From Celoporthe dispersa (lineage: Eukaryota; Ascomycota; Sordariomycetes; Diaporthales; Cryphonectriaceae), in NCBI GenBank assembly GCA_016584495.1, contig WAID01000004.1, positions 3,472,001 to 3,536,000 on the forward strand: 64,000 bases of DNA. Reading direction: 5' to 3'. Positions 47,301 through 59,679 of this stretch are shown here, in pieces. The notes beneath the pieces were generated by a model, which was not told the DNA's origin, ran no database searches, and saw only the letters and a program-made list of their open reading frames with translations. A program made the position numbers and the translations under genes. The first letter of the stretch is position 1. Each line of letters starts with the position of its first letter.

Positions 47301-50300
47301 GTCCGGCGCCTGTTGGGTCTATCCGTACTTCGCATGGTCTCATGGCTAAAGTGAGACATGATGTTCGTTTTCAGTCAGAGCGTGTTGTGCTTCTCTCCGA
47401 AAGGGGAAGAGACACGGCAAGACGATTTCCACTGCTCCACATCGACCGATCGGCCTTGTCTGAGTCGAAAACTCAAGGACTCGAGTGCTGCCCCTTGCAC
47501 CTGCACGAGCGGGACAGAGATACGTTGCGGCTCTGCTAGTTGGTCCTCAATGACTAGCGATCGTGCGATATTCTGTCATGCAGGTGTCTCTTGCACACAC
47601 CCATCACCTTTGATTGAAGGATCGCCTTCCAGGAATCAAAGCTAGCGTCCTCTCCCCCTCGCTGGAAGGTTACGATAGTGTAGGATCAACACGCCTGTCA
47701 TATGTACCTGGAGGTACTTCTTCTGAAAGTGTGCCTGGACAGGATGTTGATTGGTTTCTCGTAGGGGCTGCGTTTGATTGAATGATCCTCCACTGACTTC
47801 ATGTTCGCCTAGTCAAAACCCCGTTGGTGAGGATGTGAGTCGAGCGTGATCAATAGTTCTTGGTATCCAACGCCCCCCTGCCCCCTAGCAGAGTAACCAG
47901 GTGTCGGGCAACGGCGATGTACTTCCAGAGCCGAAGTTAAACTACGGGAATTTGAGATTTGTACAGTATTGCAGGAGACTCCCTCCGGGCTGCACGGGGA
48001 GGTCTTGTGGAAGAGGCTCTAGTCCGGGGATGTGCTCAGTCTTCCTAAGGCTTACGGCTCATGTGCTGGGCTCGTTCCACGGATCCTCGTGGTTAGCTTG
48101 GTTTCATTTCCGAGGACGTTTCGAGATGCTCATTTCGTGCGCATTACCTTGTTTTATCTTAATGCTATAGATTGATACCATTCCGTCGATGATGCGATGT
48201 GGGCAAATTAGAAACGGCAGAGCAAGAAGGTCACGATTGAAACCATACGGCGGTTCTTTGCCTTCAACGCTATGATGTGCCTGGTGTTTGGTCTGGATGA
48301 TAGCATTGAGTGTGATGAAAACACGGAGCGGCATCTGACGAGAATTCACCATCCGGAGCACAAACGCGAGAAAGGCTACGGACGTAATTCAATCCTACCC
48401 GCATACACTTCAGCAGGCTTCCTCACTAATTAGCGGGACCGCAATGCTGCAGGATCTCTGTTCTCAGCTCCAATATAATGTGTACAAATGGCGGCGGCCT
48501 GCATATCTTGGGCACTCGGGCGTGCGGATTGTCATGCTGTGCAACGCATCATCACCTTGGCCCCTTCAGGCCTTTCCTCGCTCCTATGACTGGAGAGGCC
48601 TCTCGTCATTGCTTACAGAACAAGAGATTTCCGCGTGCTGTTCCCATCGCGATGTTGAGGCGGGTTTAGGCTTGCATCAGCCCCCCCCCCCATCGTAAGC
48701 AGCGGGGCTCGTCCAAACACAACGAGGATTTGCGCAAGGATCGGGAGGCATCGCATACATCGGGTCGAGGTCGAGCTTACCACGTAGCCTTCACGGCTGG
48801 TTCAGATGCGTGGAGAGCGGAGATGGCCGAAGACTGAGCTTGAATGCGCGGTCATTAACGAGAATTCCCGCAAGAATCTGTGATGACCTGCGCTGGGCTG
48901 GTCCTGGATGAGCGTTTATTTTTTTTTTTTTTTTTTTTTACCAGAACAATGCCGGCTCTCTCATTTTTTTTTCTTGTCCTACTCTGAACGCCTAAAATGC
49001 TCCTTTCATAGGTATATTGCAGCACGCGTGAAAATCCTAGCTACCTCAAAATATCGACGAGAACAGCGCGGAGAGGAAGTTGCTGCATAAAATATGTACT
49101 AGCCCCGGCTCTCCTGGAAGGTTCGACTTCCCATACGACAGACCATTGGAAAGTGCTTTTTGTGCTTTCCTTTTCTCTATGGATTCGATTGTCTTTTCTT
49201 ACCGGGACAGTTGAGTAATATCGTGTATCAATCATGCGAGTGTTCTTCGTGCAGTTCACACTCAGCAGGCCCTCTGCCCAGCCCACTCTGATGCCTCATT
49301 ACGTTCGCCTTTGTGGATCTTCTCAGAAATGTGCACACATGAGTGTCCTGATCTGGACTTCTGTTTCCCTACAGGACACGATATTGAATTATGCATCCCG
49401 ACTTAACGCCAACTTGAAGCTCTACCCGACACTCTTGATTACACAAAGTCAACAACGTCATCTTGATGGGATTAATCGCAGCCTCCTGCTTCCGTTTTTT
49501 TGGTGGATACCATCATTACAAGAATTTGAACCACCTAGATACGGAAACGCAACCATAAGCAACAGTATACGCCAGCACGGCTGAGTACATGAGCACAAGG
49601 CTTGGAGCGTTGATCTCAAGGAGTACAGCCAGCTCCCTTGGCTAAGGAAACCCCTCATGCCTAATGTCGACAATGATGATAATCGTGGCATGGCGTAAGG
49701 GATCGTTGTTTCCACACATGCAGTGTCATGCCTTCACCGCATATTCGCTAAGGGAGAGCTTGCAGCGACAGTGATTGGCAGCTTATCCTGCGTGGCTGAC
49801 CATATAGCGAGATTTAACAATATCAGGACCTGTATGAAGCAGGCCTAATCCTTGGGAGGCTTGCGCTGTCTTGTCTCGTCCCTGCCGGGAGCTCGCAGGC
49901 GTTCAAGATCAACGTGATACTGACTCCAGGAAGCCAGCTTCTTTGTTACGCATTCCGGCATGTGATATGTTCTCATGGAATCCCGGCATGTATCGATTTT
50001 GGGATCGGCATGTGCTGGTAAGAGAGAGGGGGAGGGAGGGAGGGAGAGAGAAAAGGTCGCCCCCCCCCTTTTTTTTTTTTTGGCTAGATGATATTATGGT
50101 GGAGGGGTGGAGGGTAGGCCTGGAATTTGGCCGTCCTTCAGTCCGGGCTGGGCTCGAGACGAGGCGTCAGATCTGCTACCAGACAATACCGACGTGCATA
50201 ATCTGAATGCAGTGCGAGCCTGTGTATCAATCTTTTCGTTTGCTTTTGCCCTTCTTGGCTAGAATGGCTGTTGACCGAGCAGTATGATAACGGTACTGCT

Positions 50301-53300
50301 TCATGGACGTAGTCATGCTGACTGCTGAGATACATACCTCTGAGAAGACAAAATTGAGCTTGCGACCCTGGGGCTATATCTTGTAGATGTGATTACAGAT
50401 CTTCCATGCGTGTATGCCTGTTAAAAAGATGCTTTGAAGCATACGATAGTACGTGTGGCTTTTACAACGGCGACGTGTCTCGGTCATGCTTTGACTAGGA
50501 AATAATCATGACTTAGAAACGCAACACTTCTTGTAGAATGAGGATTGTATACCAGAGCGTTGGGTCTAGAACTCTCGGGGGCTCCTGACAATGACCCGAG
50601 TTAAATCAAATTTCAGATTGCTAGAAGTCTCATCGACTCACTACATAAGATTCAGTTTCCCGGAGGACGTCTATGGCTACGGTAATTAAGGCGCGAATGG
50701 CTTGCCTGTATTGCAAGCCTCAAGCCTGCCTATGCTTCCCCCCCCTTCTTTCGTTTTCACTCCGTCTACATAATGCATTAAGTGATAAAGTCTAACCTGC
50801 GTAATGGTCCCTCCTGAAAAGCATTAAACACATTACTGAAGCGTGTTGCCTGCTCAGTGTGGGTGCATGGTAAGGGAAAAGGATCGCTGTTGTAAGCCAA
50901 CACCCAGATGATAACTACTGTTCTATGCGAGCTGCTCTCGAAAATTGATCGTCATGGTTATCAAGGTTGATTTCAGTGATTAGGACCTTCGTCCTGCTCT
51001 GGAAAACATACCGTCACATACAAGAGCCAGTGCTGCAGATGAGGCCGCCGCTCACCGTCTACCTCCGGAGAGAGGCAGCCATAGCTAGGTGCGACGGTAG
51101 CTGCTGAGGAACAGGAATCCATTGGCCGGAGACGTGCAGCAGGATTTGCTCGCGAATCTGCGACAAGGGCCAGCACACGGCTAAGTACCGAGATTTGTCC
51201 CACTTCTCAAGGGTCTGAGTGGCAGAAGAGACACGCAACTTTGGTAGAGAGATCAGCTAGTAGCAGAGAGAACATTTATCCCTCCGCTAAGAGTATGCGC
51301 TTCCATCCAGGTGAGTATTAGTGCTCGGCTGCCCAGCTCGCACCTCCATGTTTCGTCCAGCCTGAACCTCGTCGCGCTTACGAGATGCACGTCGTGAGGC
51401 GCTGGAGAGGAAAGAAGAAGGGGAAAGGGGAAAAAAGACGAGAAAAAGAGATCGCCTCAGCACCATCCTTGACAACAATCGGCTGTGCTAGGACGAGTCC
51501 AGTCCATGGTGTAACCACCAGTGCATAACCCATGGCGCTGCGAACACACGGCTGGGAGCCTGGAGGTTCGCTAGGCGAGCTGCTGATTTTCTTTTTTCTT
51601 TCAGGGGCCCTTGCCCTGCATATTTCCAGGGCTTCCTCTGTTCAATCTGCGACGACAGCTCCCCCCTTGTGCGTCCCCAACGGTTCGTTCGCCTCACGTC
51701 ACCCAATCCCCCGGGAGATCCTCCCACAGCGGAGCCCAGGAGGGCGGCTTCCAGCACATGTCCGTACGGGTACCGATCATGATCCAGTGGCTTGCCGACG
51801 CCCTGCTGCAGTCGAGCACAGGGCGGTTCCCAGATTCCAAGGGCCCGATGCAGCTCGGACGGGACGTTTGTCCGACCAGAAAGCAAGGCAGGGAGAGAAA
51901 TACTCGTGGGGCCCGACCGGCGCCGAGCAGGTTTTCCAGTGTGGAAAGATATCATGCTGGACACGGCTCATCAAGTAGGTAATCTGCTTCCCTGTCAGGT
52001 CCAACAAAGTCACAGGTACTTTTCAAGATGGTCACTGTACGGCCGTTAGATTGATCAGTTTTCGAGGTGGGCTTGGGTGAACCGGGTCTGAGGGCTCGTA
52101 TCATGCGTGCATGCACGTATGCCGCCCGCCCGCCTTGGAAAAAAAAGGAAGGAAGAAAAAATCCTGCTCGATGTGGCTTTGCCTCCGTGACCTGTGTGCC
52201 GTCCCGCCGGGACCGACCTCGGGACAGGGTGGCCAGAACCGGTCAGAGTCTCTAAGTATCCTACGTCGGTGTATGGACACGCGACATGATGACAGTACAG
52301 ATCCTAAACGTCCACCCAAGTCTCACTTGCATACAGTGGCTTCTACTTGGCGTGGAAAGCTGCTGCACCTGATTTTTTATTGATGCGCGCTATCTATGGT
52401 TTTGCTTCCATGGTAGTATCTACTTACGAAAAGAAAAGAAGAAAAAAGAAAAATCACCAGCCTTGTATGGCGTGCTGTGTGAGGAGCCACGAAATTTGTA
52501 CCATAAAGTATCTAGTATCGATGAGTAAGATGAGCGCCCCTTGGACGATCAGTGGGCACACAATTGACAGTGCTGCCGAATAATTATTGTCCCGTCGCTT
52601 ACAGAAAAGAAATGGACGCAGGGCTCCCTTGTTCCTCTTTTCTTGGTTTTTATTTGCCTCGTCATTTGGACGAGGAAATGGGGCTGCCAGTGGCTGGTGT
52701 GGCTAACGCCCGGGGCAGATTGGACTGAACGGCTCGATGCGAAAAAGCAAATTGTTGCCTCAGCGACAAGCTGTCGTCGTTTCGAGTCCGCTCTCCTAGC
52801 ATGTATCGTCTGCATTCCCCACTCGCTAACATGCCGCATTAGCTTGGCCTCGGAAGTCATGGTAATCATGCTCACCGCTACGAAGGGAGTAGGAGGCCGT
52901 CGTTCTAGTGTTAATCTCCCACCAGTCGTGTTTCCTCCGACCTGGGAGGAGGGCGTACGTCCCGTTTTCCTTCCCCTCCCCCCTCCTCTCCCGCGGCCGG
53001 CCTCTCTCTTCATTTATTCACGGACCGAGGTTTTTCGAGTCTAGTATACCATTAGTACTATTATCTCTTGTAGTCTGTTCATGAGTAAGGGCCAAGGGGA
53101 TTGCGAGCTCCAGGGCAAGCCGTCAGCCACCTGGCGCACGGAGATGACCCATGGTAGCGGCCGTGAACGAGTTTCCTCCGGCTTCGTGAGCCACATCGCA
53201 CTGCTTCGCTTCGCATGGCGCTTGAGGACGCCGCACCTTGCACAATGCGCTCGTTTGATCTTCACTTCGTGAAACGAACGACTGATGTTCAATGGTATCT

Positions 53301-55340
53301 GTGCCACCTCGAATTCTCTAACACACGGTCTGAATCTACCGCTGCTCCGCAGCTAGATATTATCTGTGATGGTGATGACGATGGCTGAAGGTCCTCACAT
53401 CCTTGGACCTGACCTTGTGTGATTTTTTTCTTTCTTTCTGGTAATTTGTCTCTATAGTGTGATGATACTCGAGCACACCGTCAGCGGACCATGATTCGAT
53501 CTCTGTCTCCCTTAGATTGGAGGGTTGCACATTTCCCAATGATAAAGACGGGTCTGGGTCCCAACACGCTGCTGGAAGCTCTCTTGAGACCCAGATCTAC
53601 TAATTACTAAACGGATGGATGCGCCTCAAAGATGAACAAGCTGATCGAGGTACTCATGTACCGCTGTGGCCGGCACCTAGAGCCCACGATGCCGTGGTCG
53701 TTGTACTGGTGACCACCTTCTGCAGCCAGCCGTCGTCCGTTGCACGCCATCTGGTACGAGTCGCCCTCGCGCGGCGAGCGTGGGCTACCGATGCCTCCGC
53801 GCGATGGGCCGCATTCATTACCTGGTGCAAGATCAGCATCCACGAAGGCTTGTGCATGCGTAATTAGCGTTGCACATGCTCATGAGGATGTACATCTCAT
53901 CTTGTTGTCGAGCAGGCCCGATGTGGACCATACTTGTGACACACCACCACCACCACCACCACCACCCTCTTGTAGCCGCTCCTGGTGCTCGCTGAAGGCT
54001 TCGTCGGGATGGAAAGTCCAGCCCTTGTCAGGTTCTTGTGGTACCTTGCTACGAAGAAGAGGGCCAAGAGGTGTCCTGGTTATGACTCTTTTTATATAAG
54101 CTCTTGCTGCCGTTGTCATGGATAACTTCTCTGATCTCTTCTTTTCTCCTCTGAGTTATATATTGTTATGCATACGCTCCTGCCATTGGGCTCAGATGAT
54201 CTCCATCATCAAAAGAACTTGTGCATCCCATTTATCTTTTTGACTCCTTTGAGAATATTTGTTTCCAGAGACCCCAGATCCGGCGGAAACACGACTATTC
54301 CGTCCTAATTAATCACAACGACGTCAACACTCGACCCGGATCTTATACCTATAAATTATCCTTTTACATATTTGGAATACCTCTTGGGAAGGCCCAGCCA
54401 TACGAGCAGGTGGCTAAATCCTCTGGCAGCGCCGACAGGTAATATGGCTACCCACCTCTCCATTTATTTGTATTAGTCTATTTCCTGATTCATTCGCACC
54501 CCCTCCTCCCCCGGATGGATTTGAGAGGGCGCTCCTTGGCGTGTGGTTCGATGCAAATACTGGCATAGACGAGGCTGCCGGTACGATTCAAGCCCAGTCG
54601 AAGCAGCCGCAGCGCCCAAGGGATTCATCCTGAGGGTGTCTACAGCACACGACGCGCATCTGGATGCATGTCTCGCCGACTACTATCGATACTGGAGGGC
54701 GATGCGACAACGAATCAGTACATGCAGATTACGACATCAGGGCCACATAGTGCAAGAATGTGCAGACAGAGGGCTCAGGCAAAGGGAGAAAATAAGAGAG
54801 AAGGTTGGAGGGGAAAAAAAAGAAACAAAAAAAAAGAGGGGGGGGGTTGCACGAAACAAACACCACGCGAGACTGGGACTGTACGCCCCCCAACAAGACT
54901 CGAAACCTATCGGCTGACCATCTGCCAGTGTGCTCCAGATACGATATTCCGACCTCGACAGCAGACAAGAAAAGAGCAGCTGAGCTGAGCGGGATCGATC
55001 ACGCTGCCCTTGCGCTATAGCATCAATCAAAAAAAAAAAAAAAAAAGGAGTAAGTGGTCTCTACAGTGTCCGCCTGTCGCCGTTGAGACTTGTTCCCCCA
55101 CCGCAACCGCTTTACGCTACGCTACTTTCCGTACCGTACCGTATGGGCCCCGGTCTGCCGCCGCCAGTGCTCTCCCGCCCTCAAAACTTTTCCTCTTGCC
55201 AGGGCCCCCAGACACAGGGTTACAGCGAGATCGACGGTCGGGTGATCTGCAGCTGGGTCTGGCGCGCTGTGCCGGAGCATTTCTTGGGCGAACCAGCGAC
55301 CCTGGATAGGCCCTGTCCGCCTGCCCTGCCCTCCTAGCCT
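44360..55340. other. Large gene-poor region
   Basis: About 11 kb with no ORF that shows a domain, signal peptide or plausible splicing partner. It is mixed in composition, with AT-rich parts (45040-45500, 50350-50830). It has homopolymer runs (T tracts at 46382 and 48918-48940; A tract at 55029-55046) and an (ACC)8 tract at 53941-53966. An 8-bp perfect hairpin stem with a 7-nt loop lies at 44674-44696. ORFs of 100-160 codons (46413-46775, 51488-51964, 52549-53013) overlap others on the opposite strand and look like chance. No transposase or reverse-transcriptase motif was found. Confidence 0.45.
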
Positions 55341-55434
55341 GGCTGGCCCTCAGATTCATTAGCATGTTTGATGTTTTATTCGTCTCTCGTACGAGGTCAT
55401 CGTACCTTGACGAGGGACGGGATATTACTACGTT

Positions 55435-55481
55435 GTGTGTGTGTGAGTGAGAGAGAGAGAGAGAGAAAGAAAGAGAGAGAG

Positions 55482-55524
<43 letters not shown>

Positions 55525-55536
55525 GTGTGTGTGTTT
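55435..55536. repeat. Compound (GT)/(GA)/(GT) microsatellite
   Basis: About 100 bp of GT then GA dinucleotides with a few GAAA interruptions, ending in GT again. It lies in the region upstream of the MedA-family gene. Confidence 0.9.
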
Positions 55537-56630
55537 GTACGGCGACTCGTGGGCCGGTGACCTTGTTTTTGACCGGTGGGAAGACCTGGAAGAGCATGGA
55601 ACCTGCAGCTGACGCGCGATGTCGACATATAGTTCCATCTCTATCTCTTCTTCTGCGCGTGCCGCCCGCGACATTCGAAACGGCCCGCCCTGCTGTAGGC
55701 CCCTCTGCGTCCTGTTCGGCGATTACTCCGAGGGTGTCATCGCCTGATCGTTCCTTGGTCTTGTTCCATCCAACCACCCCGGCCCTCCTTTTTTTTTTTT
55801 CTTCTTTTCTTTTCCCCTTCTCCTACGAGGACGATCTCGCATCTCGGCAGCCGGTAGACCGGACCAGGGCCACACCTGATCCTTCGCGGTACTTGGCCCC
55901 CCCGGATCCACTATTTCATCAATCTCACTGATACTTTGTCGAAAAGGAAAAAGGAAAAAAAAAAAAGGAAGAGTGTGTGAGTGACAGAGCAGAGGTACAC
56001 TGTAACCTTGAGAACCCACTTTGGAGCCCACGGTACCCAGTCTTAGCCATCCCGTGGCCTCTGCTGCTCCAAGGTCACGAGAGCCAATCATTGTACACCC
56101 TTTTCCGTTTTCTGTCTGCTTGGTCAACCCAGAGGCATACATACTGTCACACACTGTGTTGCGCGCGGTACCGATACTACGCTCTTTCGTTTTTTTTTTT
56201 TTTAATCTCGAAATCGTCTATCCGTCCCCTCCCTCCGTCAGGTCACCCCAGAAAAAAAAAAGTCACGGCAATTAATAAATTCCAACCAAAACTAGTACCC
56301 ACTACGGCTAGTCTCCTGGACGCACCCTTCTTATTTACTGCTTGCTTGTAAGTCAAACCTGGTCCTTGTCCCCCTGTCCCGTGCCAATTTACTATTCTAC
56401 TTTTTGTTTTTCTTCTTACTCTTTCTTTCTGGGCCATTACCTCCTCTTCTGGTTTCAGCCGCCTTCTTACTATCCCTTGGGCACCAAGTGGCCCTTGTAG
56501 TAGTCTTGGCTTGTTCACGTTGTACACAGTTCCTTGTCGTCTTGGGGGGGGGGGGGGTTGTTTCTGTGTCTCTATTTCCCCTGCCTACCTACCTGGCAGT
56601 GGCTTGCATCCGTCAATCTCAAATGGCGGC

Positions 56631-56662
<32 letters not shown>
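56631..56662. repeat. (CA)n microsatellite
   Basis: Dinucleotide array with one ACG interruption, located in the pyrimidine-rich upstream region. Confidence 0.9.
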
Positions 56663-59600
56663 CTTACTTACTATGTACTTCCCTATACTTCTTACCTGAA
56701 CTGATCTGATCTGATCCTCCTATGACGATTTCCCAACCATTTCCCCAACCTCTCTCTCTTCCCAGCCCTTCGTCATCTTGGTCTCCTCCCAGACCCTCCC
56801 CCTTCCCTCTCTCCCTCCCTCCCTCTCTCTCTCTTCACGGAGACCCCAGAACACACACTCTATACTACCCTATGTCTCTCTTCTTCTTTCTTTCTGTGCT
56901 CTGGGGTCCAAGACACTGCCGAGGGTCCACCGATTCTCTTTCAGGCCTGGCTCCCTCTCCTTCAGGTTCACACCGTGCTGTCAGCCCGGTTTTCTCTTCT
57001 TCCTCTTTCATTGTTTTTTTTTTAAAAAAAAAAAGCCCAAGAGGTACCCCGTGCAGCAGCGGTGCTCTCGCCCTCTCAGCAGGTACATGCGTTCCTGTCC
57101 CTGTCTTGACCCCCTCCCCGTCCTCTGCACAGGTAGGGAGAGCTCTAGTACCCTCAGCTAGGGAGGAATGGCCAGGGCTGGACCGGTCATGTCTCTGATG
57201 TCCACGCGCTACAACTGTGCTCGTTGCCACTCCTTGGTCTGCCAGACCCCACTGGACGTAATCCGCACGTCGCGGTCAGCCGTGTCGAGAAATGTACACT
57301 GTCGTCTCTGTTTCCTCCCTTTCCTGCCAGCCAAGGTGCTCCATGCTCTCTTTCTTAGTCCCCCTGTCTTCCGCCTCCCCTTCCCGGAGAGATAGCCCTC
57401 TCCTCGCGTGTACTAAACATGCGCGACATACGTCTTACTTTTCTGAACCATCTCCATCTACTTACCCGTCTCTATCTCTCACACTCTCGCTCATCATCGC
57501 CTTTCATCTTCACTCCTCTTCCCCGGAGAAGCTTTGTCTCCTCCATTCTTTCTTGTCGAGCGTGGTGTTGCGACCTTGTCTCGTAATTATTCTTCCTTTA
57601 CGGTTTTTTTCCTCCCCTTTCCCTCCTCCCTCCCTCATTCGCCCTTGTCGTCCCCCCCCCCCCCCTCTTTTCCACCATCCCAGCATTTCCTCTCGATCAT
57701 CACGGGTTCCCGGACCAACACGCGGATGAACTGTCCACGGCTACCTGCCGTAGCTCGAAGCCCTGGCCACCACCGACATTTTTCTTTGATGATTGCAGCA
57801 GTTCCTGCCATGACACTCGCCCATGCGAACACGTTCGGGAGAGCCGCATGAGACCGAATCTTCCTGGGGGCTCCACACTGATCGAGCCCTACGCTTCTCT
57901 CTGCCCTGTCGTCCGCTGACACCTCGACCTGGTGGTAGTATCAGGCTGGCTCTGTCTCTCTAACCCAGAACCCTTCTGGTCTCGACCATATCAAAAAAAA
58001 AAAAAAAAACACCACTAAAAAAACCAAAACTCTCGACCAAAACTCTCTCTCTCTCTCTCTATCTCATACTCAAGGTAAGCAAGCATGTCTAACTCCAAAG
58101 AAGAAAAAAGAAAAAAAGAAAGGAGAAAACAATATACTAGGCCCGTGGAACACATCCTCCCAAGATTCACCCTCACCCCCCCCCCCCTTCCTCGTTTTTT
58201 TTTTTTTACACCTCTCTCTCTCTCTCTCTCTGGAGACCGAGTGCTGCAGCAAAATCTACCTGCGGCCAATTATGTCGCCTGTCGATCTTAGGTGGCGTCG
58301 TTGGCAAGTCGCACAAGTAGTAGCCCTGATCCCTCCTCCCTCCTCGCAAAGAACAACCCTTCCTCCCCTTCCCCCATGGAGCACCATATTATGCATCATC
58401 CGCTGACCGACTCTTTTTTTTCCCCCTCTCGTTTCTTTCTTCAGCAGGTCAGTGACATGTGGTCTCATATTTCCTCCTTTGATCGCTATTGCTCTCAACA
58501 AAGCTACGGACAAAGTCTGGACTGCATCATTCTGCCGAGACCATTCAAAACTCCCCAGCTCATCTGAGGAATGCTGGATGTCTTCTTTTCTCGTTTTCTT
58601 TTGGCCCGACGGCGGAGGAGGGAGGGCCGTCTGAGTCTCGTGCTGCATATAGACCGGTCAAAGACCTCTGGGCCGGGTCTTAAGCTGGCAGTTGGCCCCC
58701 TTCCGCCCCCCCTTCTTTTTTTTTGCTTTCCTCCTTCTCTCCCCTCTGCCCTCTAGAAAGCCACATACGCACACGCACACACACACTCACTCACGACCGT
58801 CATGAGGGAGGGCTGGCATATCATATTTTACATACCGTTGTGAATCTCCCCCTCTTGTTGAGATCCGACAGCTCATCATCATCATCACCGCCAGAGGTTC
58901 GACCACCAGGGACACACACATACAGACACGCACAAGCTCTTCATAAACCACTGCTCGACTCAAGTAACACAAATCTCCACCCCTCCTCTTTCCGTCCCTC
59001 CTCCCAAGATTTCCCAGCACACACTGGTAGTAGTGTGGTTTTTCCCTCCCCCCTCGGGGTGGCTTGCCCGGGGTGAAGTGACAAAAAAGCAAAAAGTGGC
59101 TACGGCGTTCAGCTCTTTGCTTCAGCCTCCTCCCTTGCGTCGATCTCCCACACTACGACCCCCCTTCCCCACATTTTTCTTATTCTTTGCTTCCTTTCTT
59201 TTTTTTTTTTATAAAAAAAGACGGTGGCTTTCCCAAGTCGGCGTTATACAAGAGAGCCGGGGGAGGGGAAAGGGTGGGAGAGAGAGCAAGGGGCCTATGG
59301 GCGATCAGAGACATCTTCCTGTCACTGGGTTTTAATCAAGATCAGATCGGACAGGTCAAGCTTACTTACACTCGCATCACGCAGGACCCCCCCTCCAAAA
59401 CCCATCCGACCTCGCCATACCACTACCACCTTACAATCACCCTTAACTCTTACTGCTACCACTACTTACTACTTACTACCTGCTTTCTCACCACTCTTAC
59501 TTTTTTGGTCTCCTCTCCCTCCCTCACGGTTCACCTCTCGTTGCCGAAACAGCTGTGTCTAGCAATTTTCGCCTCACCTGCGACCTCAAACCCTTCTTAC

Positions 59601-59679
59601 GACTAACCATCCCACCTGTCCCATTTCTTTTTTTCTTTCTTTTCCTTTCCTGGGGCACAGGCTGCGAACGACGGCCTGA

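Larger units (their letters stand above)
55341..59679. other. Probable long leader/promoter of the MedA-family gene
   Basis: These 4.3 kb of pyrimidine-rich plus-strand DNA lie directly upstream of the MedA-family ATG. The region contains (GA)n/(GT)n at 55435-55536, (CA)n at 56631-56662, G14 at 56544-56557, C14 at 57652-57665, and many CT runs. There are many short upstream ORFs. Splice-like signals are present (donor gtaagc at 58075; T/C-rich acceptors ending at 58447 and at 59660, 20 nt before the ATG). This fits a long, spliced 5' untranslated region, but transcription cannot be shown from sequence. Confidence 0.45.

Noticed and set aside
51488..51964. 158-codon ORF on the minus strand in the gene-poor region
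   Set aside because: Plus-strand ORFs of similar size cover the same bases, there is no domain or splice context, and composition is not gene-like.
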